From: Methylocystis sp. MJC1
Lineage (GTDB): Bacteria > Pseudomonadota > Alphaproteobacteria > Rhizobiales > Beijerinckiaceae
Direction: 5' to 3'
DNA length: 64,000 nucleotides
Assembly: GCF_026427715.1 (NCBI RefSeq)
Contig: NZ_CP107560.1
Location: 1 to 64,000, forward strand
Each line of letters starts with the position of its first letter. Position 1 is the first letter of the stretch. Both the position numbers and the translations under genes were made by a program. The notes beneath the pieces are model-generated. The model did not search any database and was not told the DNA's origin. It worked only from the letters and a program-made list of their open reading frames with translations. Positions 41,670 to 51,011 of the stretch are shown piece after piece.

Positions 41670-42329
41670 ATGAAAATCACTTATTTTTCGTGCGTTTGTG
41701 CCTGCTTGATTCTGTCCCCGTCCGCTGCGATCGCTGACAAAGCGCCTCGGAAGGCGGTTCGTGCGATTGATCCTGGCCAGTGCATGCCCGGCCCTGACTC
41801 CGAGACGATCCGGGGGCTCGTGAAGAACGAGGCGAGCCAACAGGGCGTGGATGTGAAACTCGCGCTTGCAATCGTTGAGGCAGAGTCGTCGAGCGGGGTC
41901 AATCTCAACTCTGAACGCGGCGCTCGCGGGCCGATGCAGGTTATACCGGAGACGGCGGTTCGTTACGGGGTAACGAACCTTTGCAACCCCAACGAAAACA
42001 TCCGCGCAGGCGTCTCCTATTTAAAGGACCTGTCCGACGAGTTTAACGCGAACGTTCTGCTGGTGGCGGCGGCTTACAACGCGGGGCCGGAGCGCGTTTA
42101 CGAGGCCCGAGGCGTGCCGGCGATCTCTGAAACGGTTCGCTTCGTCGCATCAGTGACCAATGCGTATTGGGGTTTCGGGACGCATGTGTCTCGAAAAGGC
42201 GGGCGCGTCAAAACCGCGTCCGCAGCGGTCGCGCCAACCGATGGCGCCGGAAAGGATGCGGGCGGCCTCACGTGGATTGGGGGGTCAGTCCTTTACGTCG
42301 AAGAAGGAGTTAAGAACGATGAAAAATAG
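41670..42329 (+). CDS. virB1: VirB1-type lytic transglycosylase
   Basis: 219 residues. Signal peptide ITYFSCVCACLILSPSAAIADK, then an SLT domain: GVDVKLALAIVEAESSSGVNLNSERGARGPMQVIPETAVRYG with the catalytic Glu, and ENIRAGVSYLKDL, VAAAYNAGP. It opens peptidoglycan for the secretion channel. The 3' end overlaps virB2 by 11 bp. Confidence 0.92.
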   Translation: MKITYFSCVCACLILSPSAAIADKAPRKAVRAIDPGQCMPGPDSETIRGLVKNEASQQGVDVKLALAIVEAESSSGVNLNSERGARGPMQVIPETAVRYGVTNLCNPNENIRAGVSYLKDLSDEFNANVLLVAAAYNAGPERVYEARGVPAISETVRFVASVTNAYWGFGTHVSRKGGRVKTASAAVAPTDGAGKDAGGLTWIGGSVLYVEEGVKNDEK

Positions 42330-42618
42330 AAAAGCGACGGCTGTCGCTCTTTTGGCGGTCGTCCTCGCTTGCGCTACCGTCGATGTTGCAGCGTCTCAGC
42401 AATTTCAGCCAATTAACAACGCCGTCAACTCCGTTCTGCAATTTCTGACTGGGACATTCGCTACCACGTCGGCGACGCTGGCTGTGGCGGCTGTTGGCTT
42501 CCTCGCGTTGACGTCGCGTATTCCGTGGTTTTGGGCGTTCGCCGTGGTTGTCGGCGTGGCGCTCATTTTCGGATCGTCTCAGATCGTGTCGACGCTCCAG
42601 GGCGGCCTCGGCGGCTGA
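42319..42618 (+). CDS. virB2: VirB2 pilin
   Basis: 99 residues. A long signal (ATAVALLAVVLACATVDVAAS) is followed by two hydrophobic helices (TLAVAAVGFLALTSRI and FWAFAVVVGVALIFGSSQIV), the standard VirB2/TrbC layout. Major pilus subunit. ATG 42319 lies within the virB1 3' end. Confidence 0.9.
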   Translation: MKNRKATAVALLAVVLACATVDVAASQQFQPINNAVNSVLQFLTGTFATTSATLAVAAVGFLALTSRIPWFWAFAVVVGVALIFGSSQIVSTLQGGLGG

Positions 42619-42917
42619 TGCAACTGGAGGAAGACACCCCTCCGCATCTCGATCCATTGGTGGGCGGCCTGACGAGGCCGCCCATGATGCTCGGCGTGCC
42701 GTTCAACCTGTTCGTCATCGAAGTTTGCGTGATCGTGATGATAATGATTAACGCCAGGAATTTGTTGGTATTCTTGTTGTTGATCCCAATTCACGGCGCG
42801 GCTTACGCGTTGACGGTCCGAGACCCGCGTTTTCTGGACGTGGCGATCGTCAAATTCAGCAAATGTCCCGTCACGCGAAATCACACGTTTTGGGGCGGCG
42901 ATTCCTATAGCCCATAA
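42618..42917 (+). CDS. virB3: VirB3 inner-membrane protein
   Basis: 99 residues, TGATG overlap with virB2. LVGGLTRPPMMLGVPFNLFVIEVCVIVMIMI then LLLIPIHGAAYALTVRDPRFLDV, the VirB3/TrbD pattern. Needed for pilus assembly with VirB4. Confidence 0.92.
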   Translation: MQLEEDTPPHLDPLVGGLTRPPMMLGVPFNLFVIEVCVIVMIMINARNLLVFLLLIPIHGAAYALTVRDPRFLDVAIVKFSKCPVTRNHTFWGGDSYSP

Positions 42918-42931
42918 ATTTGAGGTCGTTC

Positions 42932-45349
42932 GTGCAACAGTGGCTCAAACGTTCAATTAAATTTGGTTCTCGCGCTTCGTTGGAAATTCCTGTCGCGCGT
43001 CATTTACCGTTTTTGAGACACGCTGACGCTCGAACGATCGTGACGAAGGACGGTCATTTCGTCAGCGTCGTGAAAATGGGCGGCTTTTGTTTTCAGACCG
43101 CAGACCAAGCCGAAATCGACATGCGGTTGACAGCCCGTAACACTGTTATCCGGGCGATGAACGACTCTCGTTTTGCGGTGTATTCGCACATCGTACGGCG
43201 AGAGGTGTCCCCGACGATCGGGGGGCGGGTCGACAACTGGTTTGCCGGCGAGCTGGATCGGCGGTTCATGGCGAGCCTCGCCGATAAGCGGATGTTTGTG
43301 AATGATCTCTATTTCACGGTCATCCGGCGCGGGTTTCAGGGCCGCGTAGGATTGGCTGAGAGCATTGGAAAATATTTCCGCAAGAGCTTGGGCGTGGATG
43401 AGGCCGAGTTCAGGCGTGAGGCGATGCAGGAATTGCGTGATGTCGTCTCTAACCTCGAAAAGGAATTTCGGCGCTATCAACCTCGCATTTTGAAAGCAGT
43501 TCGCCGGGGCGATGCGGTGTTCTCCGAGCCCTGCGAGTTCTTCATTCAACTCGTCAACGGGGGCATACCGCAGCCGGTGGCGTTACCGCGGATGGGGTTG
43601 GATCAGTACTTGGCCCCAAAGCGGGTGACATTCGGGAAGAAAGCATTCGAGATACGCGGGGCCTCTGAGGATGAAACCCGCTTCGGCGCGATGTTGTCGA
43701 TCAAGGAATATCCGCCCTATTCGGGAGCAGGAATGATCGACGGACTTCTTCGGATACCGGCTGAGCTGATTGTCACGCAATCGTTCTCGCTCGCGGATCG
43801 GGCGCCGGTGTTGTCGCTGGTCAAGAAGGTCGAGCGTCAAATCGGCGCCTCCGATGAGGCGGGAACGGAAGTCGAGGAAGCGATAGCGACTGCTCGAAAC
43901 GAGCTTCTGACGAACCGGACAGTGCTTGGTGAGCATCATTTAACCGTCCAATGTCTGGGTCGCTCGCTTAGGGAGCTCGATCGCTGTTTGGAGGCGGCGA
44001 ACGAAGAATTGCAGAGCATGGGTACGATCGTCGTTCGCGAGGACATGAATGCAGAACCCTGCTTCTGGGCGCAGCTCCCAGGCAATTTCGGCTATATCGC
44101 GCGGAGGGCGCTGATCTCGTCCCGGAATTTCTGCGGGTTCGCGAGCCTGCACAATTTCGCGGTCGGGAAGGCGGACGGAAATCGTTGGGGTCCGGCGATC
44201 GCGATTTTGGAGACGACGAGTCAAACGCCGTACTACTTCAATTTTCATAGGCGACAGGTCGGGTCGTTCACCGTCGTAGGTCCTACGGGCTCGGGTAAAA
44301 CCGTCGCACTCGGGTTTTTGCTGTGCGAGGCGATGCGTATCTCGCCTCGCCCGCGCGTGGCGTTCTTCGATAAGGATCGGGGCGCAGACCCGCTCATTCG
44401 TGCATTGGGCGGCCGATATGAAGCGCTGATCCCAGGGCGTCCAACGGGGTTCAATCCGCTGCACGTGCCAGATACACCCGTGGATCGGGCCTTCCTAAAC
44501 GCGCTCCTACAATTTCTTGTGAGGCCGCGCGACGGGGGCGATTTGAGCGCCGAACAGCAAAAGATCGTAGAAAGCGCGGTCGAACAGGTTTTTGAGATCC
44601 CGGTTCGTGAGCGGCGGTTCGATGAAGTGCCTGACCTGCTCCGGGGTCGCGAGCGGGCGAGCCACGATGATCTGGCCTCGCGATTTCAGGTGTGGCTCAA
44701 GAGCCGAGGGTGGCTTTTCAACAACGCCACTGATGTCTGGGACGCCTCGAACGGCATATTCGGATTCGATATGACGCTCGTACTCGAGGACGCGGACATA
44801 AGGACGGCGGCTCTCGCTTACATCTTTCACCGGATAGAGTCGCTGATGGACGGAACGCCTCTCATCATGGTCATCGACGAAGGGTGGAAAATTCTGGACG
44901 ATCCGAAATTCGCGACGTTTTTGAACGATAAACTCAAAACAATCCGAAAGCTGAACGGCATTATCGGCTTTGGAACGCAGTCGGCGCGAGACATTGTAAC
45001 GGCGGAGAAGGGACACACTCTGCTCGAACAAACGCCGACGAACCTATTTTTTCCCAACCCGAGAGCCGATGAAGAAAGTCATCGGGTTCGGTTTGGCCTC
45101 TCCCACCAGGAATTTAAGTGGGTGAAGGACACATCTCCCGAGTCCCGCCAGTTCCTCATTAAGCACGACCACGATTCTGTGATTGCAAAGCTCGATCTGT
45201 CTTCGATGCAGGATTTCGTGAAAGTGCTGTCCGGGAACGTCGAGACCGTCGCGGAATGCGAGGAATTGAGAGAACGGCTCGGGGATGCGCCCGAGAAATG
45301 GCTTCCTGTGTTCTGCGGTTGGGAGAAGGAGAGTCGCCATGCGCGGTAA
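42932..45349 (+). CDS. virB4: VirB4 ATPase
   Basis: 805 residues from GTG 42932 (TGAGG upstream; a TTG at 42920 lacks a ribosome site). N-terminal VirB4 domain, then Walker A VVGPTGSGKTVALGF with Lys456, and Walker B LIMVIDEGWKIL. C-terminal motifs GFGTQSARDIV and ANLFFPNP-like TNLFFPNPRADE are present. Powers pilus biogenesis and substrate transport. Length typical. Confidence 0.95.
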   Translation: MQQWLKRSIKFGSRASLEIPVARHLPFLRHADARTIVTKDGHFVSVVKMGGFCFQTADQAEIDMRLTARNTVIRAMNDSRFAVYSHIVRREVSPTIGGRVDNWFAGELDRRFMASLADKRMFVNDLYFTVIRRGFQGRVGLAESIGKYFRKSLGVDEAEFRREAMQELRDVVSNLEKEFRRYQPRILKAVRRGDAVFSEPCEFFIQLVNGGIPQPVALPRMGLDQYLAPKRVTFGKKAFEIRGASEDETRFGAMLSIKEYPPYSGAGMIDGLLRIPAELIVTQSFSLADRAPVLSLVKKVERQIGASDEAGTEVEEAIATARNELLTNRTVLGEHHLTVQCLGRSLRELDRCLEAANEELQSMGTIVVREDMNAEPCFWAQLPGNFGYIARRALISSRNFCGFASLHNFAVGKADGNRWGPAIAILETTSQTPYYFNFHRRQVGSFTVVGPTGSGKTVALGFLLCEAMRISPRPRVAFFDKDRGADPLIRALGGRYEALIPGRPTGFNPLHVPDTPVDRAFLNALLQFLVRPRDGGDLSAEQQKIVESAVEQVFEIPVRERRFDEVPDLLRGRERASHDDLASRFQVWLKSRGWLFNNATDVWDASNGIFGFDMTLVLEDADIRTAALAYIFHRIESLMDGTPLIMVIDEGWKILDDPKFATFLNDKLKTIRKLNGIIGFGTQSARDIVTAEKGHTLLEQTPTNLFFPNPRADEESHRVRFGLSHQEFKWVKDTSPESRQFLIKHDHDSVIAKLDLSSMQDFVKVLSGNVETVAECEELRERLGDAPEKWLPVFCGWEKESRHAR

Positions 45350-46085
45350 CGTGGCTTTCGCTTTGGGATGCCTGCTTTCGACGACGGCCTTGGCCGCCGT
45401 TCCGGTCGCGGACGCGCCGCGTGAGGGGACTGAAAAGTCCATTTCCGACTGCATGAAAAAGGCACGTCAATCCAAGGACGACACCCTGAAACCGTCGAAG
45501 GGAATTACGGGGAGCGTCAAGTCGCCGGGGACCGGCGCCGGGCAGACGCCGGGTGGAACGAAGGATGTCACGGGTACGACCGCAGACGCCGGGAACAAGG
45601 TCGCAAACCTCGATGTGAGCCCGATGATGGCCTATGGGCCACAGTCGGTTGGGGGACTGAGTGTGAAGTCGGCCGCGCAGTCGGTCGCGTCTTCTCAGGC
45701 CGTCTCCGGGGCGCTTAGCGACAGCGTAGGCGGGTTTCAGAGCGCCGGGGCGTCGGTCGGCGGGGTCGACCCAATACAAGGGGCATGGAATCAAAACTCG
45801 GTTGCGAGAGTCGGCAACGGCTCGCTTTGGAACCAAGGGATTCAGGTCGCCGCTGTAGTGGCGGATTTGATGACGCAGCGCACGTTGCGCGGAGTGTATG
45901 CGCAGAACGCCGACGCCGCGGTGATGAGCTTCGACCCGATGCTGATGACATTGGTGGGCGCCGCCGTGGCTGTAAGCGCGGACAATTCACAACAAACCGT
46001 ATTGTTCACACCGTCCTACAACACGGTGTCGGCCAATTTGGGACAAGTTCAACGTCAAGTCGTGAATGGAGGCGTCGTGAAATGA
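45339..46085 (+). CDS. exported T4SS-associated protein at the VirB5 position (1)
   Basis: 248 residues overlapping the virB4 3' end by 11 bp. Signal peptide NVAFALGCLLSTTALAAVP. The mature part is Gly/Ser/Thr-rich with low complexity. Near the C-terminus is AAVMSFDPMLMTLVGAAVAV, which closely parallels the end of the next protein (ANVMTFDPAKMTLVG). Not recognisably VirB5 by sequence, though located where virB5 or an equivalent usually lies. Confidence 0.7.
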   Translation: MRGNVAFALGCLLSTTALAAVPVADAPREGTEKSISDCMKKARQSKDDTLKPSKGITGSVKSPGTGAGQTPGGTKDVTGTTADAGNKVANLDVSPMMAYGPQSVGGLSVKSAAQSVASSQAVSGALSDSVGGFQSAGASVGGVDPIQGAWNQNSVARVGNGSLWNQGIQVAAVVADLMTQRTLRGVYAQNADAAVMSFDPMLMTLVGAAVAVSADNSQQTVLFTPSYNTVSANLGQVQRQVVNGGVVK

Positions 46086-46801
46086 AAAAGGTTGTCCTGA
46101 TCGCGAGCTACTTCGCGCTTTTCTCTGGCGGCGCATTTGCCCAAGTACCAGTTATCGACAATGCGACTCTGACGCAGGCGACACAAACGGCGTCGAACAC
46201 CGCAAGTATCATGCAAACAAACCAACAGATTTTGGACACTGTAAATCAGACGCTCCAGGCGGTGACAGGCAATCGCTCGACGGACTCGATTGCTCAGGCC
46301 GCTCTCGGGGGTGGGTTCTCGATGTCGGGCGCGCCGGACTTCTCGCCGATCCTTGGGGGTTCGGCGATGGCGTGGGGCAATTTGGGGCAGTTCGGAAACT
46401 TCGCCTCGCAAATTATCAACGGTCTCAACCTCGTGAAAAGCCTGTCGGGGAACCTGTCCGGTCCATTGGACGGAACGGACATGGCCTATCAAGGTGCGGT
46501 GAACACGACAGGCGCGCTTATGGGGATGGTGTCGGGTGCGCAAACTGCGTCGAAGACGCGAAGCTCGTCATTCCAGAGTGCGGGCGGGCAGATCGGTTCT
46601 GCGGCAGATATTAAGGGCTCGATCGACCAGAACTCGCAATTGCAGGTCCAGACCGGCCTGACAATTAATGAGTTGATCGGCGTTGTGAACGGAACAAACG
46701 CCGCGCTCAACGCGCAGCAAATGCAGGAACTGGCGGGAGCGTCGAAGCTCGCAAACGTGATGACCTTCGATCCGGCAAAAATGACGTTGGTGGGGAACTA
46801 A
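46082..46801 (+). CDS. VirB5/TrbJ-like exported protein (2)
   Basis: 239 residues, ATGA overlap with the previous gene. Signal peptide KVVLIASYFALFSGGAFAQ. A helical N-terminal segment (ATLTQATQTASNTASIMQTNQQILDTVNQTLQ) resembles VirB5/TrbJ proteins that cap the pilus. Ends MTFDPAKMTLVGN, shared with the preceding protein. Function in the pilus tip is inferred. Confidence 0.75.
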   Translation: MKKVVLIASYFALFSGGAFAQVPVIDNATLTQATQTASNTASIMQTNQQILDTVNQTLQAVTGNRSTDSIAQAALGGGFSMSGAPDFSPILGGSAMAWGNLGQFGNFASQIINGLNLVKSLSGNLSGPLDGTDMAYQGAVNTTGALMGMVSGAQTASKTRSSSFQSAGGQIGSAADIKGSIDQNSQLQVQTGLTINELIGVVNGTNAALNAQQMQELAGASKLANVMTFDPAKMTLVGN

Positions 46802-46959
46802 TGACTCGGATTGTGCTGATCCTTCTCGGGTCCGTGGCGCTAGTCGCTTTGTCTGCTTGCGCGCACCAAGAGCTTACGGCTCCTTGTCGCTTTTCCGGGA
46901 TCAGTTTCGGGTCGGCATTTGCGAGCGATTGCGGCGAGGCGAGGCCAGTGAACCGATGA
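46801..46959 (+). CDS. VirB7-like lipoprotein
   Basis: 52 residues, TAATG overlap with the previous gene. Lipobox signal IVLILLGSVALVALSACAHQ with lipidated Cys20. A short mature part with Cys29 and Cys44 (ELTAPCRFSG, ASDCGEARP), enough for a VirB7-type disulfide partner of VirB9. Stop overlaps the virB6 ATG. VirB7 identity rests on size, lipobox and position. Confidence 0.8.
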   Translation: MTRIVLILLGSVALVALSACAHQELTAPCRFSGISFGSAFASDCGEARPVNR

Positions 46960-48020
46960 ACGACATCATTGGGAAATTCTTCGCCGCGATTGATACGCAG
47001 GCGTTGACCGTAGTGCAGTCGCTCTATGAAGCGTTGGCGACAGCCCTCGAACCGATATTCTTTCTGGGGCTGACTGTCTACATAGCGATGTGGGGCTATC
47101 AGATGATGTTCGGGCGTGCGCCGCTGCACGCCTGGACGATCCTATGGAATGTTGCGAGAGCGATGCTGATCTATACGCTCGCGTTCAAATGGGCGGAATA
47201 TTCGGCAATCGTATCCGACGTCTTGACGAAGGCGCCCGACTCGTTCGCGACGGTTGTGTGCAACGCCATGGGTGGAACGAATTGCGGTTCGCCGGAAGCG
47301 TCGGTCTCAAACGGGCTTACAACGCTCTGGATGGCAGCTCTCGACGCCGCGAAGAAGATCATGGCGGGAGGCGGAACGTTCTCGTCGGTCGGGTTGGCCA
47401 TTGTGGCGGGTCTTCTTTTGGTGGTGACGCTCGTTTTTCTGGCGATAGCATGCTCGCTGGTGTTGCTCGGCAAATTGGCGCTGTTTGTGGTACTTGGACT
47501 TGCGCCGTTCTTCGTGGCGATGGCGCTTTTTGATGCTTCGTCCTTCTTGTTTAATGGGTGGATGAGGGAGGCGATAAAGCACGCCCTCGTGCCAGTTATC
47601 GTTTACGGAATGGTCGGCTTTTTCATTAAGCTCGGCCAGAACGCCATCAACAATCTCTCGACGATTACCGATTTTACGAGCGCGATGACGGTGGTAGCGC
47701 CCTTCGTGCTCCTCATGTTCATCGGCTGGTTCGTCCTGCCCCAATCAATCGCAATTGCCGCCTCGATCGTGGGTGGACACGCGTTGCGCGATCCCCTGAC
47801 GCCGATGGTGCAAGGCCGGATGGTGAGCGCGGGCGAGCGTGGTTGGAATGGCTTTACGGGCGGGTTGGCGGCTGCAAGGAACGTCTTGGCGCTGCGCTTG
47901 GCGAATGCGAGAGCCGCAGGCATGTCTCAAGGCACGAATACGATGTTCGACGGCGGGAGCGGTGGCGCGAACGCGGTAGGTCGTCAAATTCAGGCGGCGT
48001 TGCGCAACGTGAGGCGCTAG
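46956..48020 (+). CDS. virB6: VirB6 polytopic inner-membrane protein
   Basis: 354 residues, ATGA overlap with the lipoprotein gene. At least five transmembrane segments (EPIFFLGLTVYIAMWGYQMM, VGLAIVAGLLLVVTLVFLAIACSLVLLGKLALFVVLGLAPFFVAMALF, ALVPVIVYGMVGFFIKL, VVAPFVLLMFIGWFVLPQSIAIAASIVGG). Forms part of the inner-membrane pore. The Gly-rich tail is variable in the family. Confidence 0.92.
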   Translation: MNDIIGKFFAAIDTQALTVVQSLYEALATALEPIFFLGLTVYIAMWGYQMMFGRAPLHAWTILWNVARAMLIYTLAFKWAEYSAIVSDVLTKAPDSFATVVCNAMGGTNCGSPEASVSNGLTTLWMAALDAAKKIMAGGGTFSSVGLAIVAGLLLVVTLVFLAIACSLVLLGKLALFVVLGLAPFFVAMALFDASSFLFNGWMREAIKHALVPVIVYGMVGFFIKLGQNAINNLSTITDFTSAMTVVAPFVLLMFIGWFVLPQSIAIAASIVGGHALRDPLTPMVQGRMVSAGERGWNGFTGGLAAARNVLALRLANARAAGMSQGTNTMFDGGSGGANAVGRQIQAALRNVRR

Positions 48021-48036
48021 GCGGAGCTTTTCATAG

Positions 48037-48792
48037 ATGCAAACCAATGAGCGACAGAACGGGTCTGACGAAGATCCGGTTGAGAGGTCTTACTATCGCG
48101 ACGGCGAGCGGTGGGAGCAGGAAGTCTACCGGAAGGTAGCGCTGTCCCGCGACGTGTGGCGAATTGTGGCGGTATGCCTCGGCGCGGGAGTCGCCGTCGC
48201 TCTCGGCGTGCTCTGGGAGCTGGTCCCGTTGAAATCGACTGAGGTTGTCGTCCTCCAAGTCGATAAGACGACGGGCTTCACACAGATCGCCCGGCCGCTC
48301 GAAGAAGGGGGACCGATTTCTGAACGCGATGCCGTGACGCAAGCTTTCATCGTGCGTTATATCCGGGCGCGCGAGACCTATGATCCGCCCGCGCTGCGAG
48401 ACAATTTCGAGCTTGCCTCTTTGCTGTCGTGCTGTGCGGCGGCAAAAGAGTTGCAGGAGCTATATTCGGGTTCAAACCCGAAAAACCCTATGAAGCTTTG
48501 GGGTATTCAGACTCGCGTGAGCGTGTACGTCAAGTCTGTGAATTTCCTCACGGACCAATGGAAGACCGATCCACGGACGCCGGGGACCGCCGCGGTGCGG
48601 TTTGAAACGACGCGGCGCGGTGAGCATGGCGAGCGCGTCACTGAGCATTGGTTCGCCAACGTCAGATTTCGTTACACCGCCGAGCCGCTCAAGAACGAGT
48701 GGCGATATGACAACCCGCTTGGCTTTCAGGTCATTGAATACCGCAAGGACCAAGAAAGCGTAGCGCCGACCGTCGCGGGAGGCGTCCGGTGA
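48037..48792 (+). CDS. virB8: VirB8 assembly factor
   Basis: 251 residues. Cytoplasmic N-terminus, one transmembrane segment (IVAVCLGAGVAVALGVLWELV, about 49-69) and a periplasmic NTF2-like domain (VTQAFIVRYIRARETYDPP, KNPMKLWGIQTRVSVYVKSVNFL, TEHWFANVRFRYTAEPLKNEWRYDNPLGFQV). Its stop overlaps the GTG of virB9. Confidence 0.94.
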   Translation: MQTNERQNGSDEDPVERSYYRDGERWEQEVYRKVALSRDVWRIVAVCLGAGVAVALGVLWELVPLKSTEVVVLQVDKTTGFTQIARPLEEGGPISERDAVTQAFIVRYIRARETYDPPALRDNFELASLLSCCAAAKELQELYSGSNPKNPMKLWGIQTRVSVYVKSVNFLTDQWKTDPRTPGTAAVRFETTRRGEHGERVTEHWFANVRFRYTAEPLKNEWRYDNPLGFQVIEYRKDQESVAPTVAGGVR

Positions 48793-49640
48793 AAAAAAGT
48801 GCGAGATTTGCGGTGGCAGTTTGCGCAATGGCCGTAGCGTCTTCGGCGATGGCGGAACGGGCGCCGCGCCCAGTGCCGGCGGACTACAGGATTCGGACCG
48901 TGCCGTTCGAGAAAGATAACGTCGTCATGCTTTACGGCACCATGGGCGTCTCGACGATGATCGTTTTCGGTGAGGATGAACGAATTGCAACGGTGGCGAT
49001 GGGCGATACGCTGGCATGGCAGGCGGTGCCCGACCAGTCCAAACGCTTTTTGTTCCTCAAGCCGCTAGATCGGGATGCGGCGACGAACATGAACGTCGTC
49101 ACGAACAAAAGGATTTATAACTTCGTCCTTAAGCCCGGAACGATCGGGGGCGAGAAGGCGGTTTACAAACTGCGTTTCACCTATCCCGATGAAGAGACCA
49201 GCGCTCGCCTTCTCAATCAAGCAAGGGAGATGGCGGCGTGGCCGAATTTGAAGGGACTGACGTGGGAGAATATGAATCTCGACTACGTCTACAAAGGCAG
49301 AGAGATTACCAAGCCCGCAAACGTCTTCGACGACAGCGTGAAAACCTTCTTCTATTTCGAGGGTGACGTACCGGCGATCTTTCAAGTCAACTCAGACATG
49401 ACCGAAACGCTCGTAAATTACCGTCGCGAAGGAAGGTGGATCGTGGTGGATAAGGTCGCGGGGCAATGGACCTTGCGACATGGCGATGAATCCACCTGCG
49501 TGTTCAATTTGCGAGGTCGCAAAGAGGAAATGCCGCGCGTCGATGTGACGGACGTTCAACCGACGCTGCAAGCGCAACACGCGCCAACCGAAAATGTCTT
49601 CGAGCGGGTGCTTTCGACGTTCGCCGCCGCGCAACAATAA
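48789..49640 (+). CDS. virB9: VirB9 outer-membrane complex protein
   Basis: 283 residues, GTG start overlapping virB8. Signal peptide ARFAVAVCAMAVASSAMAE. Core domain with VMLYGTMGVSTMIVFGEDERIATVAMGDTLAWQ, NVVTNKRIYNFVL and the C-terminal VYKGREI..FDDSVKTFFYFEGDVPAIF, WIVVDKVAGQWTLRHGDESTCVFNLRG. It forms the channel collar with VirB7 and VirB10. Confidence 0.95.
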   Translation: MKKSARFAVAVCAMAVASSAMAERAPRPVPADYRIRTVPFEKDNVVMLYGTMGVSTMIVFGEDERIATVAMGDTLAWQAVPDQSKRFLFLKPLDRDAATNMNVVTNKRIYNFVLKPGTIGGEKAVYKLRFTYPDEETSARLLNQAREMAAWPNLKGLTWENMNLDYVYKGREITKPANVFDDSVKTFFYFEGDVPAIFQVNSDMTETLVNYRREGRWIVVDKVAGQWTLRHGDESTCVFNLRGRKEEMPRVDVTDVQPTLQAQHAPTENVFERVLSTFAAAQQ

Positions 49641-49649
49641 GGGTTGAAC

Positions 49650-51011
49650 ATGCCGAACGATGATTTCGAGCTCGAAGGCCGGCTTGCGGAAACAGTCACG
49701 CGGCGCGGGGCAAATCCGAATTTGATGGTAGGGGCGGCGGCCTTGGGAGCCGCTGCGCTTTTCCTCGGGGTAGTTGCTTACACTTCGAATGCGAAAAAGC
49801 CGAAGAAGCCGCCCGAGTCGGCGGAGGTATTTAACACGGCGAAGATGGAACCGGGTATCAGCTTCGATAAGCCCGCGCCGAAAGAGGAAAACAAGCTCAC
49901 GCTGCCACCGGCAACACCCGTGGCTGCCCCTGTCTCCCAGGGGCCGGTAATCGTCCCAGCGGACCAGGCGGTGGTTGACGACTCAGCGGCGCGTGAAGCG
50001 GCAGAACTCGAGAAGCGTCGTAAGGAGGAAGAAGCGAGAAGGCTGGCGCGTTTGCGATCGCCGATGCTCATTGTGGATCAAAAGGACGCTTCGGCGGCGG
50101 CCGCCGAAGGCGGCACTGTGAGAGTCCAGGCGCAGGACGAAGAAAAAGACGAAAATCGACGGTTTCAGCAAAACGTCGCCGGTCAAGAGGTCGAAGTCGC
50201 GCGGGCGCGTAAGAACCATCGTATTGATGCGCTGGTGCCGCAAGGGACGTTTATTCGGGCGTCTCTGGAAACGGCCATCCAAAGCGATTTGCCCGGCATG
50301 GTTCGCGCGATCACGAGCGAGGACGTGTATTCCTTTGACGGCCGGCGTGTGCTGCTCCCGAAGGGGACGATGCTGACGGGCGAATATCGGTCGGCAATCG
50401 CGCGAGGGCAAACGCGCGTCTTCATCGTGTGGACACGCGTTCTCCGGGCGGATGGGGTTTCGCTCATGCTCGGATCGAACGGCGCGGATGATCTGGGACG
50501 TGCCGGGATGGCGGGCGAGGTCGACAATCATTACTTCGAACGCTTCGGGTCAGCGACGCTTCTGACCGTCGTGGGTGGTGCCGCCCAAATGGCGGGCTCA
50601 ATCGGCCAATACATGAACTTGAACAATCAGGGTCAGGGTTATGTGCTTGATCCCATCACCGGGCAACTAACGGCGCTCTACAATCAAAATGCTCAAATGC
50701 TTCAATATGGCGCGCAAATCGGCGGGCAAACGATAGCGCGGACCCTCACGCAACTGGCGCAAGAGGCGCTTAAAGACTCGATCGGGATTAAGCCGACGAT
50801 CTACATAGATCAGGGCGCTAAGGTCATCGTGTTCGTGAAGCGAGACTTGGATTTTTCGGGTCTGTATCAGGACCCTGTGAAAGAGGCGCTCTATGAATTA
50901 CAACATCCCAATCGGGACAAAGGACGACGCCCGGGAGTCGCTGTGGGTGACGCTGCCGCGCTACCTGCGCCAGGCGGCGGAGCCTATCCGCGAATGGTTA
51001 CAAAACCCTGA
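49650..51011 (+). CDS. virB10: VirB10 channel protein
   Basis: 453 residues. ATG 49650 is chosen (AAGGG upstream) over a TTG at 49644. One inner-membrane helix (NLMVGAAALGAAALFLGVVAYTS), a Pro/Glu-rich periplasmic linker, and the barrel domain GTFIRASLETAIQSDLPGMVRAI, VLLPKGTMLTGEYRSAIARGQTRVFIVWTRV, PTIYIDQGAKVIVFVKRDLDFSGLY. The C-terminal ~40 residues extend 119 bp into virB11 in another frame, which is unusual. Confidence 0.94.
   Translation: MPNDDFELEGRLAETVTRRGANPNLMVGAAALGAAALFLGVVAYTSNAKKPKKPPESAEVFNTAKMEPGISFDKPAPKEENKLTLPPATPVAAPVSQGPVIVPADQAVVDDSAAREAAELEKRRKEEEARRLARLRSPMLIVDQKDASAAAAEGGTVRVQAQDEEKDENRRFQQNVAGQEVEVARARKNHRIDALVPQGTFIRASLETAIQSDLPGMVRAITSEDVYSFDGRRVLLPKGTMLTGEYRSAIARGQTRVFIVWTRVLRADGVSLMLGSNGADDLGRAGMAGEVDNHYFERFGSATLLTVVGGAAQMAGSIGQYMNLNNQGQGYVLDPITGQLTALYNQNAQMLQYGAQIGGQTIARTLTQLAQEALKDSIGIKPTIYIDQGAKVIVFVKRDLDFSGLYQDPVKEALYELQHPNRDKGRRPGVAVGDAAALPAPGGGAYPRMVTKP

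Noticed and set aside
45159..45836. 225-residue minus-strand frame
   Set aside because: Antisense to virB4 and the following exported protein, Arg-rich shadow.
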